Shown: piece by piece, positions 42,893 through 51,179 of the stretch
Numbering within the stretch: position 1 is the stretch's first letter
How the letters are laid out: each line of letters begins with the position of its first letter
Assembly (NCBI GenBank): GCA_031270945.1
Contig: JAISWZ010000460.1
Location: 1 to 51,179 of the forward strand
Length of the DNA stretch: 51,179 nt
Source of the DNA: Clostridiales bacterium
Lineage (GTDB): Bacteria; Bacillota; Clostridia; Lachnospirales; WQUN01
Reading direction: 5' to 3'
Made by a program: the position numbers and the translations under genes
The notes under the pieces: model-generated
Seen by the model: only the letters and a program-made list of their open reading frames with translations
Database searches by the model: none
Told to the model about the DNA's origin: nothing

Positions 42893-43020
42893 ATTTATGC
42901 TCGCGAGCGAAAAGCGCACTTTTTAATATCTCATAGCTTTTGGCTTGGCTTTTTATATTTTGCATAGTTTTTGACTTGTCTTTTTATATTAACTTTTCTT
43001 TTCTCAACAAGGAGACTAAC

Positions 43021-45030
43021 ATGCCATTTGACCTAGAGACTTTCAGCATTGACTTGAGAAAAACCTTGACTCCGCCCACTGGCATCTGGGCATCAAGCGG
43101 ATACAGCGTTTGCGCTCCCCTCATGGGCACGGCTGCCGGAGTCAGGGGCTTGTTTTCGCCACCCTTTGCCGCTCCAGACATTTGCCTTGAGATATTGTTC
43201 ACGGCAAACGGGCATCCTGTGCCAGACAATGGATCAAAAGGGAAGGAAGACTGCGGGCTGCTTTACACGGGAGGGGATTGGCTGCCAGGAAAAGTGAAGA
43301 GGCGCGGCACCTATCACTTTATGGTTGCCGAAAATCTTATATCCTTTGAGGTTTTGAGCGAGCTGGTTCCGCTGTTTGGAAAACCGGGGTTCGCTTTGGA
43401 GCTGACAGTAAAAAACCGAATGAAATCGAAGCTTGCCATAAGCGCAACGCCAGTCTTTTCCCCGGGAGCGCCAAGCATAGTTCCGCTTTCGGACTGGGAG
43501 TTCACCCCGCCAAAGCCTGGAAGCGCCGCATTGAAAACTTGTGAGGGGCTTTGGGAAAACGATACAGTCCAGGTTTCCCTAATAGCCGAGGAACAAGAGA
43601 TTTGCTTAAAAGAAAGCGAAAGCGGGACTTTCAGGTTTGCGGTCATTTTAGCCTCCAAAGGCGAAGAGGCAAAGGACTGCAGCATTTCTGAGCTTTCGAA
43701 GCTTGCGGAAGCCAGATGGAAGGCCCTCCTAGAGCTGGCCTCGGACAGGATTCCGTCTCTAAAAACCGATATCCCCGGACTTGAGGCGTATTACAACCGC
43801 TCTGTCCTAAGCGGGCTGGTTTGCCTTTGGGAAAACGATTCGTATGCTACGAATCCATTCCCGGCAACAAGCGGGGTTGATGGCGGATCGATATGCTGCT
43901 ATCCCTGGGATGTGGCTGGATATAGCGGCAGGGCGCTGGTGATGCTGCTAGGAGGAAAGGCCCTTGACTTTCTCGAGGCTATGCTTGAGTCAGGCATAGA
44001 TCGGCACATCAGCATGGCCCTGGATGGAAGCGGGCTGGGTTGGTGCTCCTATTCATATAGCATGTGGTCACTGATCAGCTTTTACTCCGCCATCATCTCC
44101 TTTACTGGAGAAGGGCTTGAGCTGTTTGACCCTATTTCAAAGGCGTTCCTGAAAGAGGAAGAGCGCCTCCCTGAATGGGAGCACCTGAAGGACTACGGAA
44201 GACAGCATAACCTTCTGGAGATGCGCTCCTGCGGGTATGAGTACTTGGTTGCCAGCCCCAACGCAGAAAGAGCCTGGTGCTATGACAGGCTTGCCGACAT
44301 TCAGGATATGATAAAAGGGCCACGCGGGCATGAAAATTTGAGAGAAAAGGCCCAGGCCATTCGGGACTCTATCAGACGCAACCTTTGGGACAACGGCTTA
44401 GGCTGGTTCAAGTGCCTTCATCCAGACGGGCATTCCGAAACCGTATACTCCATCCAGGCGTATGACGCCATGAAGTGCGGCGCTTGCGACGACAACATGA
44501 AAGAGGCTTTATTTAGCCATCTCCGGGATGGCGCGTTCCTGGGCAAATATGGGGTAACAAGCATTTCCGCTGAGGATCAGATCCATTACGAGCTCAACGA
44601 TCCGGATTGGTCAGGCGGAGGATGCTATAGCGGAGATGGGCCGGAACTGGCTGAGATTTTATGGAATGAAGGCAGACCGGATCTGGCTTGGGATATCCTG
44701 AAGCGGCATTTTTGGATGGGAGAGCACCTGCTGTACTATCCCCAGGAGCACTACTGTGACATCCCAGCTGTCCCGCCCAATAAGAGAGCCAATATCATAG
44801 CTGGAACCGCTGGCATGCATGCCGTGCTCTTTGGCATGGCTGGAATAAGGATTTTGTTGGATGGATCTATTTCAATCGATCCCAATCCGCCAAAGGAAGG
44901 GTTTGTGGAGATCTCCGGGATAAAGGTCCGGGACAAGGAGATGGGGATATTTATGAAGCCTGGCTTTGTGCGGGTCACTGTAGATGGGGCGATTGCTTAT
45001 GAAGGTGTGGAGAAAAAGCTGGAGTTCTAA
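43021..45030 (+). CDS. (alpha/alpha)6-barrel glycoside hydrolase-like protein
   Basis: 669 residues, no signal peptide, so intracellular. The N-terminal ~240 residues look beta-sandwich-like. The rest resembles six-hairpin glycosidases (GH63/GH78-like clan): YYNRSVLSGLVCLWEND at the barrel start, GWCSYSYSMWSLISFYSAI, NLWDNGLGWF, and DLAWDILKRHFWMGEHLLYYPQEH. I cannot assign a GH family or name the catalytic acids with confidence. The ATG at 43021 has AAGGAG about 8 nt upstream and starts a normal protein; a longer frame would add an unlikely hydrophobic lead. It closes the locus, 128 bp after the radical enzyme gene, and would trim imported glycosides. Confidence 0.7.
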   Translation: MPFDLETFSIDLRKTLTPPTGIWASSGYSVCAPLMGTAAGVRGLFSPPFAAPDICLEILFTANGHPVPDNGSKGKEDCGLLYTGGDWLPGKVKRRGTYHFMVAENLISFEVLSELVPLFGKPGFALELTVKNRMKSKLAISATPVFSPGAPSIVPLSDWEFTPPKPGSAALKTCEGLWENDTVQVSLIAEEQEICLKESESGTFRFAVILASKGEEAKDCSISELSKLAEARWKALLELASDRIPSLKTDIPGLEAYYNRSVLSGLVCLWENDSYATNPFPATSGVDGGSICCYPWDVAGYSGRALVMLLGGKALDFLEAMLESGIDRHISMALDGSGLGWCSYSYSMWSLISFYSAIISFTGEGLELFDPISKAFLKEEERLPEWEHLKDYGRQHNLLEMRSCGYEYLVASPNAERAWCYDRLADIQDMIKGPRGHENLREKAQAIRDSIRRNLWDNGLGWFKCLHPDGHSETVYSIQAYDAMKCGACDDNMKEALFSHLRDGAFLGKYGVTSISAEDQIHYELNDPDWSGGGCYSGDGPELAEILWNEGRPDLAWDILKRHFWMGEHLLYYPQEHYCDIPAVPPNKRANIIAGTAGMHAVLFGMAGIRILLDGSISIDPNPPKEGFVEISGIKVRDKEMGIFMKPGFVRVTVDGAIAYEGVEKKLEF

Positions 45031-45041
45031 TTTTTCTAAAG

Positions 45042-45070
45042 CAGGGCTTCCCGGAAGGGAGGCCCTGTTT
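45042..45070 (+). terminator. Terminator of the glycyl radical locus
   Basis: CAGGGCTTCCC / GGGAGGCCCTG with loop GGAA-like turn and one wobble, then TTT. It lies 11 bp after the glycosidase-like gene. Confidence 0.65.
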
Positions 45071-45108
45071 GCGTTGGGGGGCGGACTGTTTTGATTGTAG
45101 CCGAGACC

Positions 45109-45157
45109 GTTTTTCCAGATATAAATTCCATGGTGGAATCGACCATGGAATTTATAT
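45109..45157. repeat. Second palindrome family, copy 1
   Basis: Perfect 16-bp arms ATATAAATTCCATGGT (45119-45134) and ACCATGGAATTTATAT (45142-45157) around loop GGAATCG. The 45-nt block from 45109 is identical to 47031-47075. Confidence 0.9.
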
Positions 45158-45717
45158 GAAGCAAATCGAGCGCCCAGCGAGATTTCACGGGGCGCTCTTT
45201 GGTTTGCAGACGTGGCCACTAATAAAGATGGACAGATATAATGGTGACTTTTGATGATTCATTGACGTATTCAGTCTATATTTTGTATCATAAAATCAAG
45301 TGCGGTGTGTTGTTGCGAAACATATATAGCAATAAATTTAAATTTTTATTTATGCTATCTTAATTTTATTTGACTTTTCGGATTTTGCATGTTAAAATAT
45401 GTCCATAAGCCACCCTTGTTGTTTAGCCATTCTTGATTTAAGCTGAAAACAAATTTCCTATCTTTGGTGATTATCATTTCTAAGGCGAGTTCTAACACTT
45501 TTATATTCCGAAACATCCTCATACGAGCGGCATGGTTTAGAATTTTCTTATCGATTCCACAGCTAAGTGCAGCAATTGGCCGATGGCTTAAGCGGCAGAA
45601 TCAGCTCCGCCTTTTAAGAAGGGTGGAACCGCTTTCGCTAACGGAAAATTAAAATTTGGCCATGCACTAAACTCTTAATCGCATTGCTCGTAAGTATAAT
45701 CGAATTCAGAGATTGAT
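45158..45717. other. Non-coding AT-rich interval
   Basis: GAGCGCCC and GGGGCGCTC near 45168-45198 could form a hairpin. The rest, to the palindromic element, is AT-rich; frames are short, without ribosome sites or family resemblance. I see no gene. Confidence 0.45.
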
Positions 45718-45799
45718 TGCATATCCCAAAATTCCGTAAAGGCTTGCAAAAGTCCTGGCGGATGTTTCAACTATCTTTGCTCGGGCTTCTGCGAGCAAG
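45718..45799 (-). repeat. Palindromic element, long form, truncated
   Basis: Starts with the normal terminus TGCATATCCCAAAATTCC and runs through the GGCGGATG-TTCAAC loop and the TTTGCTCG/CGAGCAA internal hairpin, then ends; the other arm is missing. It is the long form in reverse orientation. Confidence 0.8.
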
Positions 45800-46075
45800 G
45801 GAATCATCCAACCACTCGAGTGAAAATCTCTCTGGAATGAGTCCAGAGGAATAATAGAAGATAGGGAAAATGCCGATATCTTCTAATGCAAGGCTATAGA
45901 TCCTTTCCTGTGCTAAATATCAAACAGAGGTTTCAAGGATACGTTCCATGCGCGAGGGGGGCTGTTAGCCGCGATTGCCAACAGCCCTAGGGTGAAGTCA
46001 GGCCGCCAGCTTGGATTGCGGCGCAGATTCGCCAGCAAAATTGTATTACGAGGAGGAAGGAAAACGAGCAAATTC
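45800..46075 (+). other. Interval upstream of the degV-type gene
   Basis: No gene seen. GGGCTGTT and AACAGCCC (about 45959-45986) face each other and could form a leader hairpin. AGGAGGAAGG lies at 46051, 16 nt before the chosen start. Confidence 0.4.
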
Positions 46076-46918
46076 ATGATTGTTGCGGAAAGCGGGTCAG
46101 ACATTCCTAAGGATTTGGCGGATCAGAATCACATTCGGATTGTTCCGATGCATGTTTCATTTGGGAACGCCACGAAAGATGACATGTCTTTTCCTACAGA
46201 AGAAGTATTTGAGCATTACCGCAAAACAGGCAGCATCCCTAAAACCAGCGGATGCAATCCCGAGGATTTCGCTACGGCCTTTGACGATTTGCATCGCAAG
46301 TTTCCAGACAAGCACATACTTCACTTGGCGTATTCAGCGGTCACGTCAGTCTCTTACCAGAGCGCTGTCATAGCTTCCGAAGGCAGGGATTATGTCACAA
46401 GCATTGACACGAAAAGCGTGTCTGCCGGACAGTCTTCTGTGGTTCTGGCTGTTGCCCGCTACTTGGAAGAGCACACGGATTGCTCGCTGAAAGACGTAAA
46501 AAGCCACGTGTCAAAATTGGTCAGCCGCATTCGCATGGGATTCATCCCTGAAGACCTCAACTACTTGAGAGTCGGGGGACGCGTGAGCAACGCGGCTTAC
46601 CTGGGGGCAAAGCTTCTGAGCATCAAGCCAATGATAGAGATAAAAGACGGCAAGCTCATGGCTTCAAAGAAGTACAGAGGCAACGCGCTTTCGATAGTGC
46701 CAAAGTTCATTCACGAGTACACGGAGAAGCATCGGTTTGAAAAAAAGAAAATCGCCTTGATTTACTCCCTTGGACTTGATCAAAAGATCAGGGACTCAAT
46801 GCTCTCGGTTGTTAAAGAAATCGGGTTTTGCGAGATACTCTGGATCAAAGCCGGATGCGTCATATCTACCCATAGCGGCCCTAACGGATTTGGAATCGCA
46901 GGGTTTTCGGAGGCGTAA
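46076..46918 (+). CDS. DegV-family fatty-acid-binding protein
   Basis: 280-residue cytoplasmic lipid-binding protein of the DegV/FakB family; FakB members present fatty acids to the FakA kinase. MIVAESGSDIPKDL is the family start, TKSVSAGQSSVVLAVARYL lies near the carboxylate-binding site, and LRVGGRVSNAAYLGAKLLSIKPMIEI is the family signature. The ATG at 46076 is chosen on homology; AGGAGG is rather far (16 nt), and a GTG at 45992 would add 28 residues. No fakA gene is in the window. It is followed by a terminator and the second palindrome family. Confidence 0.85.
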   Translation: MIVAESGSDIPKDLADQNHIRIVPMHVSFGNATKDDMSFPTEEVFEHYRKTGSIPKTSGCNPEDFATAFDDLHRKFPDKHILHLAYSAVTSVSYQSAVIASEGRDYVTSIDTKSVSAGQSSVVLAVARYLEEHTDCSLKDVKSHVSKLVSRIRMGFIPEDLNYLRVGGRVSNAAYLGAKLLSIKPMIEIKDGKLMASKKYRGNALSIVPKFIHEYTEKHRFEKKKIALIYSLGLDQKIRDSMLSVVKEIGFCEILWIKAGCVISTHSGPNGFGIAGFSEA

Positions 46919-46982
46919 GCTGTCTTGCGAGCTGCGCGGAGATGGCGCAACTGGGATTGCCAGAAAGACGAGTGTGCCAACA

Positions 46983-47013
46983 GCCCTGCGAGGTTTCGCG
47001 GGGCTTTTGTTTT
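46983..47013 (+). terminator. Intrinsic terminator
   Basis: GCCCTGCGA / TCGCGGGGC with one G-T wobble, then TTTTGTTTT, following the degV-type gene. Confidence 0.75.
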
Positions 47014-47030
47014 GTGTTTTGGCAGATGCT

Positions 47031-47075
47031 GTTTTTCCAGATATAAATTCCATGGTGGAATCGACCATGGAATTT
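47031..47075. repeat. Second palindrome family, copy 2
   Basis: Same 45-nt block as 45109-45153. Here the outer four base pairs of the right arm are lost, leaving a 12-bp stem. Confidence 0.9.
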
Positions 47076-47146
47076 TGGTCTTAACAAACATTGAAACGGA
47101 AACTTCTTGATCATATGCTCGAAATTAGTCTTGACTAAATTTCAAC

Positions 47147-47175
47147 TTGACTGTCAGCCTAGGTGATGATAATAT
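47147..47175 (+). promoter_or_regulatory. Promoter of the surface-protein gene
   Basis: TTGACT, 17-bp spacer, TAATAT, 76 bp before the GTG at 47252. Confidence 0.65.
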
Positions 47176-47251
47176 AGTAACAACAGGCGCTTGTACCATG
47201 GCCAACTTGAGAAGACTTGCCTGACGCTTGACGACAAGGAGGAAACGGAAA

Positions 47252-49972
47252 GTGAATAAGTTCTTGGGAGTAGCCGCAATAATCATTGCATTTGCCGCGA
47301 TTATGGCGGGTGGGTTTGTTTTCGCGCAGAAATACTTGCTTGTTTCTGATGACAAGCCAGTGGCTAATATAATCGTCTCAGACAATGCGGAGGACAAAGA
47401 CCCAAAAAGCGATGTTTCGGATAAGCCTGACAAGGACGATTCCGGCAAGAGCGCTGAGATCGAACCTACCCCTGCAATCGAACCAGTTGACCGCCCGCTT
47501 GTTATATTCGAAAGTTCAGCTGATTTAGGAGTCAGGCTGTTGCTGGCGGCGGACAAAGCTGATTTTGAAGTAGGGGACGTAGGCTATGTTGTCTTGACTG
47601 TGGCAATACCGCCAGACTTGAAAGCGGAAACCGTGATTATTAAAGATGACCAGGGCGATGCAGTCATTACTCTAAGTCCGGAGAGCTTTGCCGCAAACAG
47701 ATCTAGCGGGCAAGTAAGCATTGACACCAGCGAGCCTGGGGTCTTTTCTTACAAGGCTGAAATGGGCAGATATGCAAGCGGCATGCTTGATGTGATTGTT
47801 TCGCCCCATGTCGCCATTGAGGACTTTGATGAAAGCGTTGCAGTGCTCCAAGATTTGCTTGGAGAGCTTGAAGGCAAAACGGGCGAGGAAAGAATGGCGG
47901 CGGCCAAGGCTTTTCTGGAATCAGACAGCCGAGTTGCGACTACATATGACGAAAACGAAAATTTTGTTAGATTTGCCACGAACAGCGGCATATCAGGCTT
48001 TTATGACAATGCAGAGTTTGGCGACACGCTGAGCCTAGCGAGCGGCAATGCCAGTTTTGCTACCGAAGATGATACAACAGGCGCTTTTGGATTGTTCGAA
48101 ACCAATTCAACGACAAGAGACAATGACGAAATAGCGTACTTGGACGGAGGAAATGCGTGGACAAACAATAACGTATTAGTGCTGAGGCCAGCCTATGACT
48201 TTATTTCGGCCGATGTTCACATGGAGATTGGAAAACAGCTAGCGACAGCTTTGCAAGGCAATTTATGGGACAAAAACGGGGAAGACGTGATATATTCTAT
48301 AATGGCTGGCGAACTGTCCAACTATGGAACGGTCATATTAAATACCCACGGAGGGATTTCTTCAAGGGAAGACGGATCGGAAATGCTTGAGCTGCTGGTG
48401 TTCGCTTCGAAAGACAAGGCTAACGCGGACTCGCTGCTTGAGAGGCTTAAAAACGAAGGCAAGTTAAACAGCTTTTACTTGGGAAACAAGCGACTGCTGT
48501 CGATAGGGCTAAAAAATGACTCCTTCAGCATTTTAGCAACGAGCGACTACATTATGCGCAGCTATCAGTCTCTCCATTTTGATAACACGGTTTTCTATCT
48601 TGGCGCCTGCGACAGTTACGCGGACAAGCGCTTTGTGCAGTTCCTTGTCAATCACGGAGCAAAATGCGTAGCTGGATACGCGTCTGAGGTTAGCATTGAT
48701 ACAGAAAGCCAAATCTTTGAGGAATTTTTCGGAAAGCTGATTCCCGCCAATGAAAGCGGCGGTTTGCGCGGGCTGCCGCTTGCTGCGTTAGAGGACGAAA
48801 AGATATATGACGCTGAATGCTCTTTGCTTGCCTACGCCAACCTGGACTTCACATACGGAGACTATGGCGACTTGGCAGGGGCGATAAAAGACAAAGATAC
48901 CAACGAGCCCTATGAGGGCATTGCGATTGAAGCGTGGAGATTTCAAAACCAAGAGTTTATAAGAATTGCGGAAACTACAAGCAAGTCGGACGGAGGCTTC
49001 TTGTTTGAGCGATTGCCTTGGGGCGTATATGATCTGCGCGTTTCAGGCGAAGATATTGAAAGCGCTGATGCTTCGTACTGCCTGAATACGGCAAGCGCCA
49101 ACGGCGGCGATATCCTGGTTTCAAAGAAGCAGCTTACCGCTAGCAAGTTTGCGGAAATTGTTGAGTACAACGGGGAGATTTACAGCATATTCAATTCAGA
49201 TGTCATTAAGAATCTTCCATCAGAGATGGAAAACAGCTTAAAAGAATATGGAATCTCAAAGGGCTATGCTACGTCATTCACTATAATAAATGACACAATT
49301 TACTATGTATCCGCCCAGAGTAGCGGAGAGCCCAGAAAAGGCTACATTTTTAAGTGCAACTTGGATGGCAGCGGCCGGGTGCTCCTGGCTAACGATGCTT
49401 CTGACTCATCAAGATGTGTTATACTGAATGATGTATTGTATTACGACTATTATTCTGGAACTGTGGATCGTTTCCGTGAAGACATTTCTGGAATAGCTAA
49501 GATCGATTTGCGCGATTCAAGAAGAGTCACGGTAGTGGACGGCAATTATATGCTGGTAGATATCGTTGACAATTACCTGTATTTTAATGATTACTATACT
49601 GCTTCCAACAGGGAGCGCTTCCGCTCTGATCTTGAAGGCAATATTATAGAAACCCTCGGGAAAGCCAATGATCGCATCCATTATGTAGGCAGCGCCGCAA
49701 ATTACATGGACTACTCGTTCGATAACGTGGGATATTTCCTTAACAAAGGAACATTGTATCGAATAGATGGGCAAAACCCCGATGAGATCGCTTCTACCAT
49801 AACAGATGCGAAGGGCAAGTCCGGCAACTACAAAGCTATATTGGGAGACTATTTATATTACTATGTGTTTGAAGATAAAACATTAGGCGGATACCTCTAC
49901 AATACTTCGCTGTACAGGCAAAACATGTCAGGCGGGCCAAGCGAGTACATGGCTTCTTGGTTTATTCCGTAA
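47252..49972 (+). CDS. Surface-anchored protein with caspase-like domain and propeller-like tail
   Basis: 906-residue membrane-anchored protein with a single N-terminal hydrophobic segment (residues ~6-28) and no lipobox. An Asp/Lys/Pro-rich stalk follows (~40-85), then a beta-rich region. A region around 310-500 has VILNTHGG (H366) and VFYLGACDSY (C453), resembling the His/Cys dyad of clan CD peptidases (CHAT, gingipain-like). Next comes a carboxypeptidase-regulatory-like domain (GAIKDKDTNEPYEGIAIEAW), and a DUF5050-like propeller tail (GYIFKCNLDGSGRVLL). GTG 47252 has AAGGAGG at good distance; an earlier TTG would overlap that site. Protease activity is inference from two motifs. Confidence 0.7.
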   Translation: MNKFLGVAAIIIAFAAIMAGGFVFAQKYLLVSDDKPVANIIVSDNAEDKDPKSDVSDKPDKDDSGKSAEIEPTPAIEPVDRPLVIFESSADLGVRLLLAADKADFEVGDVGYVVLTVAIPPDLKAETVIIKDDQGDAVITLSPESFAANRSSGQVSIDTSEPGVFSYKAEMGRYASGMLDVIVSPHVAIEDFDESVAVLQDLLGELEGKTGEERMAAAKAFLESDSRVATTYDENENFVRFATNSGISGFYDNAEFGDTLSLASGNASFATEDDTTGAFGLFETNSTTRDNDEIAYLDGGNAWTNNNVLVLRPAYDFISADVHMEIGKQLATALQGNLWDKNGEDVIYSIMAGELSNYGTVILNTHGGISSREDGSEMLELLVFASKDKANADSLLERLKNEGKLNSFYLGNKRLLSIGLKNDSFSILATSDYIMRSYQSLHFDNTVFYLGACDSYADKRFVQFLVNHGAKCVAGYASEVSIDTESQIFEEFFGKLIPANESGGLRGLPLAALEDEKIYDAECSLLAYANLDFTYGDYGDLAGAIKDKDTNEPYEGIAIEAWRFQNQEFIRIAETTSKSDGGFLFERLPWGVYDLRVSGEDIESADASYCLNTASANGGDILVSKKQLTASKFAEIVEYNGEIYSIFNSDVIKNLPSEMENSLKEYGISKGYATSFTIINDTIYYVSAQSSGEPRKGYIFKCNLDGSGRVLLANDASDSSRCVILNDVLYYDYYSGTVDRFREDISGIAKIDLRDSRRVTVVDGNYMLVDIVDNYLYFNDYYTASNRERFRSDLEGNIIETLGKANDRIHYVGSAANYMDYSFDNVGYFLNKGTLYRIDGQNPDEIASTITDAKGKSGNYKAILGDYLYYYVFEDKTLGGYLYNTSLYRQNMSGGPSEYMASWFIP

Positions 49973-49985
49973 AAGACCACACAAA

Positions 49986-50026
49986 AAAAAAGGCCTACTT
50001 GCGCATTGCGCAAGTAGGCCTTTTTT
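49986..50026. terminator. Bidirectional intrinsic terminator
   Basis: AAAAAGGCCTACTTGCGC / GCGCAAGTAGGCCTTTTTT, about 18 bp with loop ATT, between convergent genes. Confidence 0.92.
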
Positions 50027-50069
50027 AAGCCCACGACAGCCTAGAACCGCTTTACCAAAGCGCCTTAAC

Positions 50070-51179
50070 TTACCCCAACTCCAAAAACACCAACCCCCAG
50101 AACTCCGGCGCATCAACAGCAAATGCCGCTGTGTGCCCTCGGTCAGTGATCTCGAAATCAAAAGGCAGTTCAAGCGGATGCCCGCCATTGTCTGGCGAAG
50201 CCATCCACACAGAGCAAGGCTTGTGGTCGACTTGGACTGCAAACCTTAAAGCTCCGCCAGAAACGGGCTGCTTCTTGCCAGCGTTCCAGGAGTCATCATT
50301 GCCCAGCAGGTTGATGATGGAAATCACTTTTCTCGATTCGTTTTCCCGCAAGGTCAGCCAAATGGTGTCGGCTTGTCCGTCAGGGCTCCAGGCTGGGCCG
50401 GAATACCGGTATTCCTGGTTGTCCCCTCCTATATGGGTGAAGCTGATGTCTTCGAGAGAAGGATCGAAGAAAAGCTCTTCGTAGCGGACTGAAAAATCAA
50501 AATATTGGCGCAGGACAAAAACCTGTTGCTCTTTGAGCAAAATATGGTCAACGTAATACCCCTGTGTCAGGACAGCGTCTCGCTCGCCTATGAGCAGGTT
50601 GGTGGCCCCGTTTGAAGCCGTGGCCGCCAGAAGAAGCCTGGCTGAGTTGAGCGCCTGGTCTGGATCGCCAGTCCGAAATGGCGCGAGGTACGCCGCTAGA
50701 ACAACGGTTTTTGAGTTGTTGCATGAAAGCCTGGCATCCAGGATGATCTGCCTGATGTGAGAGTACCTGCTATATGGATCCCAAACTTCAATGTATATAG
50801 CGTCCTGGGGAGCGTTTGCCACAGGGCGGACAGGCCAGTTTCCCACGTTGTTAAAGATAAGGCGGGCTTCTTTCAGGGTTTCGCGGGTTTCTTCGATCAG
50901 GGAGGCGAATTCATGGGAAAGGCGGATGCTGTTTCCCTGCGAGTCAAAGGCGGTTTTGGGATAGCCGTAGGTATCCATGTGAATTCCGTCAAACCCGATT
51001 TCAAGAACGGCTCTCTCGTACTGCCCTATTATGCGCTTTCTCCAGGGACAGCTTGAAGCGATATTCATGATGCAAAAGGTGTTGATAAAAATGTGGGGGT
51101 CTCCTGCGCTTGTATATAAGCCCCAGTCTCTATGCTTTTCGTAAAAGGGCTTTGAAGCGGCGTAAATTGCGCCATAGCC
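50070..51179 (-). CDS. GH66-like glucanase (dextranase type), C-terminal part
   Basis: The frame is open through the right window edge, so the N-terminus is missing; 369 codons are present. The barrel part has GFDGIHMDTYG, where the Asp fits the GH66 nucleophile, and AIYIEVWD, where the Glu fits the acid/base. The last ~130 residues look like a C-terminal beta-sandwich. GH66 enzymes cut alpha-1,6-glucans or cyclise isomaltooligosaccharides. Whether it is secreted cannot be seen. A dextran-type product could feed a sugar importer, but it is 5 kb from that locus and on the other strand. Confidence 0.75.
   Translation of the reverse strand, partial: GYGAIYAASKPFYEKHRDWGLYTSAGDPHIFINTFCIMNIASSCPWRKRIIGQYERAVLEIGFDGIHMDTYGYPKTAFDSQGNSIRLSHEFASLIEETRETLKEARLIFNNVGNWPVRPVANAPQDAIYIEVWDPYSRYSHIRQIILDARLSCNNSKTVVLAAYLAPFRTGDPDQALNSARLLLAATASNGATNLLIGERDAVLTQGYYVDHILLKEQQVFVLRQYFDFSVRYEELFFDPSLEDISFTHIGGDNQEYRYSGPAWSPDGQADTIWLTLRENESRKVISIINLLGNDDSWNAGKKQPVSGGALRFAVQVDHKPCSVWMASPDNGGHPLELPFDFEITDRGHTAAFAVDAPEFWGLVFLELG

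Noticed and set aside
45109..45157. CIRCE or other heat-shock operator
   Set aside because: The arms do not match the CIRCE sequence, and the element is downstream of genes, not in a promoter.

Overview
The window reads as chromosome of an anaerobic Bacillota bacterium, most likely a Clostridia member. Supporting signs are AGGAGG-type ribosome sites, sigma-A TTGACA/TATAAT promoters, lipoprotein signal peptides, a SipW-type signal peptide, LplB-type sugar permeases, a MarR plus heterodimeric ABC exporter operon, a DegV protein and a glycyl radical enzyme with its activase. No rRNA, tRNA, CRISPR array or complete transposase gene was seen. Genes look close to 50% GC by eye; many spacers are A/T-rich and repetitive.

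Layout. 1-5.0 kb: mostly non-coding, with one SipW-type secreted protein, several copies of a palindromic element of about 100 bp, a possible 30-residue membrane peptide and a spaced repeat cluster. 5.0-8.8 kb: a PatB/MalY-type C-S lyase, a flavodoxin, a membrane protein and a D-cysteine desulfhydrase/ACC deaminase-like enzyme. 8.9-14.5 kb (minus strand): an ATPase, binding protein and permease of the sulfonate/taurine/nitrate importer class, then a MacB-like permease/ATPase pair. Upstream lies a consensus promoter and a long leader containing an intrinsic terminator. 15.4-19.8 kb: marR-type regulator plus two ABC half-exporters. 19.9-25.5 kb: a three-unit array in which an APH-like kinase faces tetR. 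Two units have a broken tetR and carry an AT-rich DUF4869 cassette; each unit has a 71-74 bp repeat on its left side.

26-34.2 kb: a DUF3160/YARHG lipoprotein, a LarA-family racemase, a Fic protein, an aldo/keto reductase behind a MerR-type promoter with a 19-bp spacer, and a small membrane protein. 34.8-45.0 kb: the most interesting locus. One co-directional run encodes a Gfo/Idh/MocA oxidoreductase, two LplB/YtcP-type permeases, a lipoprotein binding protein, a glycyl radical enzyme activase, a glycyl radical enzyme and an (alpha/alpha)6-type glycosidase-like protein. The radical enzyme has its glycyl loop and active cysteine, but its cysteine motif is GCNWM, not the GCxE of the well-known eliminases. 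46-51 kb: a DegV protein, a surface-anchored protein with a caspase-like His/Cys pair and a propeller-like tail, and the C-terminal part of a GH66-like glucanase running off the right edge.

Working model (inference): the 34.8-45 kb locus imports a carbohydrate or glycoside and processes it by hydrolysis, oxidoreduction and radical chemistry. The 5-14 kb region may serve sulfur scavenging. Two palindrome families and many tandem spacer repeats mark a genome shaped by small repeats.
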